A DNA stretch of 64,000 bases from Macrostomum hystrix (Eukaryota; Platyhelminthes; Macrostomidae). The notes beneath the pieces were generated by a model. It was not told the origin of the DNA. It saw nothing but the letters and a program-made list of their open reading frames with translations, and did not search any database. A program made the position numbers and the translations under genes. Below, piece by piece: positions 23,801 through 33,000 of this stretch (positions are counted from its first letter, which is position 1; each line of letters opens with the position of its first letter). Location: positions 28,674,501 through 28,738,500 of the forward strand of contig CATNEN010000038.1 of assembly GCA_950097015.1 (NCBI GenBank), given 5' to 3'.

Positions 23801-26800
23801 TTAGACAGAGATTTGAACCTGTTAGACAGAGGATTAGCAAACCTGTTAGACAGAGGATCATCGAACCTGTTAGACAGCGGATCATCGAACCTGTTAGACA
23901 GAGGATTAGCAAACCTGTTAGACAGAGGATCATCGAACCTGTTAGACAGAGGATCGTCGAACCTGTTAGACAGAGCTTCAAACCTGTTAGACAGAGCTTT
24001 GAACCTGTTAGACAGAGATTTGAACCTGTTAGACAGAGGATTAGCAAACCTGTTAGACAGAGGATCATTGAACCTGTTAGACAGAGGATTAGCAAACCTG
24101 TTAGACAGAGGATTAGCAAACCTGTTAGACAGAGGATTAGCAAACCTGTTAGACAGAGGATTAGCAAACCTGTTAGACAGAGGATTAGCAAACCTGTTAG
24201 ACAGAGGATTAGTGAACCTGTTAGACAGAGGATCATTGAACCTGTTAGACAGAGGATTAGCAAACCTGTTAGACAGAGGATTAGCAAACCTGTTAGACAG
24301 AGGATTAGCAAACCTGTTAGACAGAGGATTAGTGAACCTGTTAGACAGAGGATCATTGAACCTGTTAGACAGAGGATTAGCAAACCTGTTAGACAGAGGA
24401 TTAGCAAACCTGTTAGACAGAGGATTAGCAAACCTGTTAGACAGAGGATTAGTGAACCTGTTAGACAGAGGATCATTGAACCTGTTTGACAGACCAGCAA
24501 ACCTGTTAGACAGACCAGGTGTTCTCACCTCATGTAGGCAGGTGTATTGCATGTGATATGGCGGCGCACTGTCCTCTCCGTTAATCTGCACGCTGATGTG
24601 AAGCCGGATGCTGCCAGAAACAACCGATCTGTCGGTGCGTTTCTCTGCGAAGGTTAGAATTTTTTTTCTGTCATCTTAGAATGAAAATCGACGAAAAAAG
24701 GTCTTGAGAGCAATGGGGGGATTATTCTGGTCGAGAAAGATTTATCGAGCAAGCTCATGAATAACTTATAAAGTTCATACCGCAAGATTATGTTGGCTAA
24801 ATATTTGCACTATAGGCGTTTTTTTAAATAAGCCGCCCAATTTATCGCATTGCAGCGTGAGTTCTTGACTGAGGATCTGCCATTCAACAGTGCTGTGGTC
24901 TGGAAGGTGCGACTCGTGGTGTAAAAGTACATTCCGATTTATTTTTTGTAAACAAAAATTAACAACTTTGTTACTTTAGATTTTGTGTTAGAAATTTTAA
25001 CAGCCTCGCTAGCTTTTGTAACGCCGTTATATTTGTAAAATTAGATGGTTCATAGGTTCGCTAATTCTTCACTCCCGTTACTGCCAAAGTTTCGTTAATA
25101 GTTTTTTTCTTCATGTAATTCTGGTAACTAACTTGTTCTGGCACTTCTGTTAATTTAGCAGAGTCCAAGTAAATTGTCTGCTTTTACAAATTCTGAAGTT
25201 CTCTAATGTTTATTTACCACTAGAAAACTTTCTACGTGCTACGTAGAAACCTGTTTGGCGAATCCGAATTGGCTCATTAATAAAAAATGAATATTCATCA
25301 CTTAAATTTGTCAACAATAACAGCCGACATGGTTACAGAATGAAATCTTTTGTTGGTTTTTGACGAGAATCGTTGAATAACTCGACGATGCGATGTTTTG
25401 TGATTCAGTGGAAAATGTTGGCTCCTGGTGAGGATTTTTATGACGATTGGTTGAATATTTTTTTATATACAGAAAAAGAAAAAAAAAGAAAAAAGAAAAA
25501 AGAAAAAAGGATTTAAAAAACCCTCACCGGACGTTCTACAGTTAATAAATTTAACACATCATGCAGCATGACCAGAGGCTTGTATAATTAACATTCCTTA
25601 TTGCACTGAATTAATGAAAGGCAATGTTTTCTCTAGGGGAAAGTACTGGATTTTTTCCGAGTAATTTAACACGAAATTCGGAATTGAGGGGAAGTTAAAT
25701 AATAAATTTTATAATAAAACATATTAGTAGGATGAGAATTATGTATGGAATTAAACTGTGTTTAACACAAGCTCTTCAATGCCGATATTTGCCAGACAGT
25801 GCAGAGAATTTGGGACATGCACACGCAATGCAGACAGAATTAATAAAGCTTTGGTTAATTTGAATCCCCTTCGAGCCTCCTCAAACAGATTTCTTCGATC
25901 AAAAGAGAAGACTCACTCCCGGCTTTATTGGGCCGTTCCTAGTCAATCCCTCCCGCGCTTTTTTGTTTAAATCTACTGAAGAATTCTCTTTGTCGATTTG
26001 AAAGGCTCTGCATTATTAACGGCGAAAAATCAGATTTTTAATATTATTTATTTCTTCTTTATTTTGCTTTGAAGCTTGGCGCCTCGTTGATTTCTCACGA
26101 TAAAAAATTTTGATAATTTGTAGATTATTTTGCCACTTAAAAATATATATTCTTGTTTGTACTTTTATTCATATAAAAACCATGGTGTGAGTAAATGAAA
26201 TACCGGGTTTCCACAACTGAATTAATAATTACATATTATATAGGGAGGGCATGTACACTTTTCATTAACTTCAATATAGCAATTTCGTGGGCCTCATTGA
26301 CCAATCAATTATTTAAACTCATGAGGCGTCATCCAGTTGCTCGCTTGTTCCGAATCTGTAGCCTTAATTTTCTGTCATCACCAGTCTAGATACGGGATGA
26401 AAATTATAGGCGTGCGCAATCGAAATTAAAGTCAACAGGGAGGCAGGAATATACTATTTTCGTGTTGTTATTTTAGCTTCATCGGCATGATTGGGTAAAA
26501 AGTGTTAGACAAATTTCCTAAAGCGTTAGACACAATGTTCAATCTGTTAGACACAATTTCCGATCGCTTAGACACAATTTCCAATCTGTTAGACACAATT
26601 ACCGATCGCTTAGACACAATGTCTAATCTGTTAGACACAATGTCCAATCTGTTAGACACAATTTCCAATCTTTTAGACACAATTTCCAATCTGTTAGACA
26701 CAATGTCCAATCTGTTAGACACAATTTCCAATCTGTTAGACACAATTTCCAATCTGTTAGACACAATGTCCAATCTGTTAGACACAATTTCCAATCTGTT

Positions 26801-29800
26801 AGACACAATGTCCAATCTGTTAGACACAATGTCCAATCTGTTAGACACAATTTCCAATCTGTTAGACACAATTTCCAATCTGTTAGACACAATGTCCAAT
26901 CTTTTAGCCACAATCACCTGTCACTCACCCAGGTTGTAGCAGCCTTCCATTTCGCCGGACAAAGTTCGAACTTCGATCAACGACTGTCCGAGAAATTCGT
27001 CAGATTCTCGAATGAGTTTCTGCCTGATTCGCGCCTTGAAGTCGTTGTCCTCGTCCCTTGGTTGTTTTGAAACAAAGCAATTATGAATGTATACAAATAA
27101 TTTAGATAGCAGGGATTTCCTCTTGTGGATTAGCTGCTTACCAGACTCTCACTTTAATTCGATCCGAGAAATTGTGCGACTCGCTGAAAATACATTTTTT
27201 AAGAGGTTGAGTGAGTGACGCGTTCCTGAGTTCGATTCCGCGGCGAGACCACATTCATTTGGGGGCACAGCCGCGGAGAGAAGGCTTGGGGGCTTGTCGT
27301 GCAATTTACGCCCTTGAGGGCCAGCCTCCAAGGCACAGTGAGAGTGTACACTGCCTGACGATGAGAAAGTCAGGACAGATGTACACACCTGTGTGAGCGT
27401 GTGCTCTCAGGAGTCAATCGGAATGGGCAGAATTGCCTTCTCACTGGCTTCGGGTCTGGTGTCACCAAAAGATGTGTCCGTGACTACAGCTCTGGGTGAG
27501 CCTTCAGCAAGCAATAGCTCGTATTAACGATGAAGGTAACAAGGACTCCGCACTCACAAGCAGAACTTCTCATTCCAGATTGGATTCAATTCTCGAGGCA
27601 CCGTTTTAGTGCGACGTCGAACCCTGCCAACCTGCACGGTGGCGTACGGATCCGATGTACCATCGCGGTCTTTGCCGACCAGCCCGCTGGCCGACACCAC
27701 AACGATTGTGATGCGGGCGCCCCACGCGCTGGCGCCTTTCAGCGCCGACTCCTGGGCGCGCCGCACCTGCTTCTCGTGGTCAGCTTCGCCGACTTCAAAA
27801 GCTCGCCTGACTAGACGCAGCTGAGGCGCCTTGGCCTTTAAACGCTGGCTCACGCGCTCCATCAGGGCCCAGCGCATTGCTGAGCGACGATCTTCGCCGC
27901 CGCTACCGCCTCCACCGCCGACACCCAAGGAAACGCCGGCTCGCTGCGCGGCCCTCTGCAGGCAGTCGGAATTGAGCAGCTGTTGGCAGCGAATATGAGA
28001 TATCACGCCGCACTGGCTGCAGCGCACGCCCTGACGGGCCAAGCCCCACAGAAGTCCGCCGCACTCTTCACAATGAGCTGGACTTTTGGCAGACCAGGTT
28101 TGGAAGCTGTGCGGCGCCGAGCCGCTGATTGGATGACAAATGGCCTGCAGAGTCTTCTGATAGGTGTGCGATTTCTGCGAAAGAGTGGAATGTTCTGGTT
28201 GACAATGGAATGTTCTGGTTGACAATGGAATGTTCTGGTTGACAATGGAATGTTCTGGTTGACAATGGAATGTTCTGGTTGACAATGGAATGTTCTGGTT
28301 GACAATGGAATGTTCTGGTTGACAATGGAATGTTCTGGTTGACAATGGAATGTTATAGTTAACAATCGAATGTTATAGTTAACAATCGAATGGTCTAGTT
28401 GACAATGGAATGTTCTAGTTAGCAATGGAATGGTCTAGTTGACAATGGAATGGTCTAGTTGACAATGGAATGTTATAGTTAACAATCGAATGGTCTAGTT
28501 GATAATGGAATGTTCTAGTTAACAATGGAATGTTCTGGTTGACAATGGAATGTTCTGGTTGACAATGGAATGTTCTGGTTGACAATGGAATGTTCTGGTT
28601 GACAATGGAATGTTCTGGTTGACAATGGAATGTTCTGGTTGACAATGGAATGTTCTAGTTAACAATCGAATGGTCTAGTTGACAATGGAATGTTCTAGTT
28701 AGCAATGGAATGGTCTAGTTGACAATGGAATGTTATAGTTAACAATCGAATGGTCTAGTTGATAATGGAATGTTCTAGTTAGCAATGGAATGGTCTAGTT
28801 AGCAATGGAATGTTCTAGTTAGCAATGGAATGGTCTAGTTGACAATGTAATGTTATAGTTAACAATCGAATGGTCTAGTTGATAATGGAATGTTCTAGTT
28901 AGCAATGGAATGGTCTAGTTAACAATGGAATGGTCTAGTTGACAATGGAATGGTCTAGTTGACAATGGAATGTTATAGTTAACAATCGAATGGTCTAGTT
29001 GATAATGGAATGTTCTAGTTAACAATGGAATGGTCTAGATGACAATGGAATGTTCTAGTTGACAATGGGAATACTATAGCTTACAATGTAGGTTGCTAAC
29101 ATACTCACCAGATTTTCATCGTGCAATGTCTGCAGGGCGTCCCCAGCCGACGTTAAACCAACCGAAGTCGGCGACGCAGCAGACACAGCGGCACCGATGT
29201 CGATGGAACTGTCGGCTCGATCTCCGCACGAAGCAGATGTGGTCGTTCTAGGCAGTACAGGACATCCGATAACCAGGTTCTGCGTGTGAAATCCCATCTT
29301 TAATTAGTTTGTTGATCAGTAAAACCTGTGAAATATTCGCAAATCGAAGGAAAACACACTGACTTCCAGATCTGCGTCTGGAGCGAAAAATCGACCGCTT
29401 TGGCCGCCTCCGCTGCCGCCTCTGGTGCTGTCGCGACCTCTGCGAATGTGCCCCAGTTTGTTCTCCAAGGTGGTGTCGATGCTGGCGAAATAGGTGAGCT
29501 TCTTGCACCTGCCAGAGAGAAGCGTTTGCGTTTGTCTGCCTGTCTGTCTTGATCGGCCTGTCTGTCTTGATCGGCCTGTCTGTCTTGATCGGCCTGTCTG
29601 TCTTGATCGGCCTGCCTGTCTGTCTGTCTGTCTGCCTGTCTGTCTGTCTGTCTGTCTGTCTGTCTGCCTGTCTGCCTGTCTGCCTGTCTGCCTGTCTGTC
29701 TGCCTGCCTGTCTGTCTGTCTGTCTGTATGCCTGTCTGTCTGTTTGTCTGTCTGCCTGCCTGTCTGTCTTGATCGGCCTGTCTGTCTTGATCGGCCTGTC

Positions 29801-29958
29801 TGTCTTGATCGGCCTGTCTGTCTTGATCGGCCTGTCTGTCTTGATCGGCCTGCCTGTCTGTCTGTCTGTCTGCCTGTCTGCCTGTCTGCCTGTCTGTCTG
29901 CCTGCCTGTCTGTCTGTCTGTCTGTATGCCTGTCTGTCTGTTTGTCTGTCTGCCTGCC

Positions 29959-30003
<45 letters not shown>

Positions 30004-33000
30004 GCCTGCCTGTCTGTCTGCCTGTCTGCCTGTCTGTCTGCCTGCATGTCTGTCTGTCTGTCTGTATGCATGTCTGCCTGTCTGCCTGTCTGTCTGTCTG
30101 CCTGTCTGCCTGCCTGTCTGTCTGCCTGTCTGCCTGTCTGTCTGCCTGCATGTCTGTCTGTCTGTCTGTATGCATGTCTGCCTGTCTGCCTGCCTGTCTG
30201 TCTGCCTGTCTGCCTGTCTGTCTGCCTGCATGTCTGTCTGTCTGTCTGTATGCATGTCTGCCTGTCTGCCTGTCTGTCTGTCTGCCTGTCTGCCTGTCTG
30301 TCTGCCTGCCTGCCTGTCTGTCTGTCTGTATGCCTGTCTGCCTGTCTGCCTGTCTGCCTGTCTGTCTGCCTGTCTGCCTGTCTGTCTGCCTGTCTGCCTG
30401 TCTGTCTGCCTGTCTGTCTGCCTGTCTGCCTGTCTGTCTGCCTGTCTGCCTGTCTGTCTGCCTGCCTGTCTGTCTGTCTGTCTGTCTCTCGGTCTGTCTG
30501 TCCGTTAGTCAGTTAAAAAGTGTGCTTTCAATGCCTCACCCTCTCTCAACGTCTCTTCGAAATCGGTCATTCTAAAAAAAGAAAGGGGTTGACAAAGATC
30601 CGGGCGTTAGTGTATTTTCAAAGGTGTGAAAAATGTTTTCCTGTAAACAACTGCATGCCAACTCATTTAGCTTAATTAATCTTCCGCCAAGCATCAGGCT
30701 GCAGTTGTTCATGCCATCCTTGTAAGACCAGCTTGACTTGCCAATATTCAGTTCGCAAAATGTGAGCCACAGTCAGTTGAAATATGCCCTCCCCTATTAT
30801 TGGGCATTTTATCCTCGTCCCGACTGGAGTGCCATTATTGAAAGGAAGAACGGCCCAACGCCAGTTGAAGAGGCTTAGGTATCTCGCATCAATTTTAATA
30901 AGAAGTCTTCTTTCAGGCTGGCATGCAATTTCTGTTCCAATCTATCTGCTTCTCACTGGCATCGCCCATCTGGGCTGCGAACAACTAAATAAAATGCCGA
31001 GCCATAGGAGATTTTATTTAAAGAAAATCTGAGCATAACAAATTCACTTATGAGTCACATTTGCATCTAATCTCATCACAATATCATTCCATTTAAATAG
31101 GATCTCACAATAGTCTCACTTCATCTAGATCGAATCTCACACCAGTCTCACTCAATCTAGATCGAATCTCAAACCAGTCTCACGCTATCTAGATCGAATC
31201 TCACACCAGTCTCACTTCATCTAGATCGAATCTCACACCAGTCTCACTCAATCTAGATCGAATCTCAAACCAGTCTCACGCTATCTAGATCGAATCTCAC
31301 ATCAGTCTCACTCTATTTAGATCGAATCTCACACCAGTCTCACTCAATCTAGATCGAATCTCAAACCAGTCTCACGCTATCTAGATCGAATCTCACATCA
31401 GTCTCACTCTATTTAGATCGAATCTCACACCAGTCTCACTCTATCCAGATCGAATCTCACACCAGTCTCACTCAATCTAGATCGAATCTCAAACCAGTCT
31501 CACGCTATCTAGATCGAATCTCACATCAGTCTCACTCTATTTAGATCGAATCTCACACCAGTCTCACTCTATCCAGATCGAATCTCACACCAGTCTCACT
31601 CAATCTAGATCGAATCTCAAACCAGTCTCACGCTATCTAGATCGAATCTCACACCAGTCTCACTCTATTTAGATCGAATCTCACACCAGTCTCACTCTAT
31701 TTAGATCGAATCTCACATCAGTCTCACTCTATTTAGATCGAATCTCACACCAGTCTCACTCTATCCAGATCGAATCTCACACCAGTCTCACTCAATCTAG
31801 ATCGAATCTCAAACCAGTCTCACGCTATCTAGATCGAATCTCACACCAGTCTCACTCTATTTAGATCGAATCTCACACCAGTCTCACTCTATTTAGATCG
31901 AATCTCACACCAGTCTCACTCTATTTAGGTCGAATCTCACACCAGTATCACTCTATCCAGATCGAATCTCACACCAGTCTCACTCTATTTAGATCGAATC
32001 TCACACCAGTCTCACGCTATCTAGATCGAATCTCACACCACTCTCACACTGACCATAAAATATTTGCACTTTAAGCATGACTTCATAGACCCATACACAA
32101 TAATCTCAATTCTCAGCCATGAGTTATGATCTGTGAGCTGTTCCTTCATTCGCTTCACATTGTTTAGGCTTAAAATCTAATTCAGATTCAGAAATTGTGA
32201 CTCAAATTCCATTCTACGAGTAGTTCTCAAACCAGCTTGTCCACCTGCATTAAATTTGAGTTCGGCTGTCTATGATAATAAAAAAAGGAATGACAGTTGA
32301 AATAGGAATAACAATAGGAATAGGAATGGGAATCGGAAAAGGAATAAGAATAGGAAAAGGAATAGGAATAGGAATAGTAACATGAATTATAAGGAACAGG
32401 AGGGAGTGAGTGGCAGAGTCGTCTAACGCGGTCGCCTCTCGCACCAAGGTCCCTGAGCTCGATTCCGCGGCGAGGCCTCATTCACTTTGGGCGCAGCCGC
32501 GGAGAGAAGGCTTGGGGGCTTGTCGTGTAAATTAAGCCCTTAAGGGCCAACCTCCAAGGCACAGTGAGAGTGTACACTGCCTGACGATGAGAAAGTCAGG
32601 GCAGATGTACTCACCTGTGTGAGCGAATGCCTGCGTACGGTATCAGTGCGCGTGTGTGCTTAGGAGTCAGCGAATGGGCAGAATTGTGTCACCAAACGAT
32701 GTGCCCTTGCCCGCAGCCCTCCAGCAACTATTATCATTATACAAAAATTGGAATATAGGAATACAATTGGAGATTGACAGCAGAGGGTATCCCACTGACC
32801 TGTGGCTCGGAGTCTGTTGCCGCCTTCTTCAACAACGGCCTGCGCAGCCGGGTCGGCAGATCCGCCAAACCCGCCGGACTACGCGGAGTCGGCGGCGGCG
32901 GTTGCGGCCCGTCCTCGGAGGCGACGGAGACCAGGCGGACGAGGCGCTGATGAACGAAGCTGGCCAAGCGACGCGGAGTCGAGGTCAGGTCGGCTGTGGT

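Noticed and set aside
23430-24591. Long CLTGSMIL and SNRFANPL frames
   Set aside because: Array in an unc-13 intron. Only the 24529-24644 part is a true exon.
29248-30575. Several 200-335-codon frames from the CTGT tract ([15 protein letters not shown])
   Set aside because: Tetranucleotide repeat free of stop triplets in most frames. Intronic.
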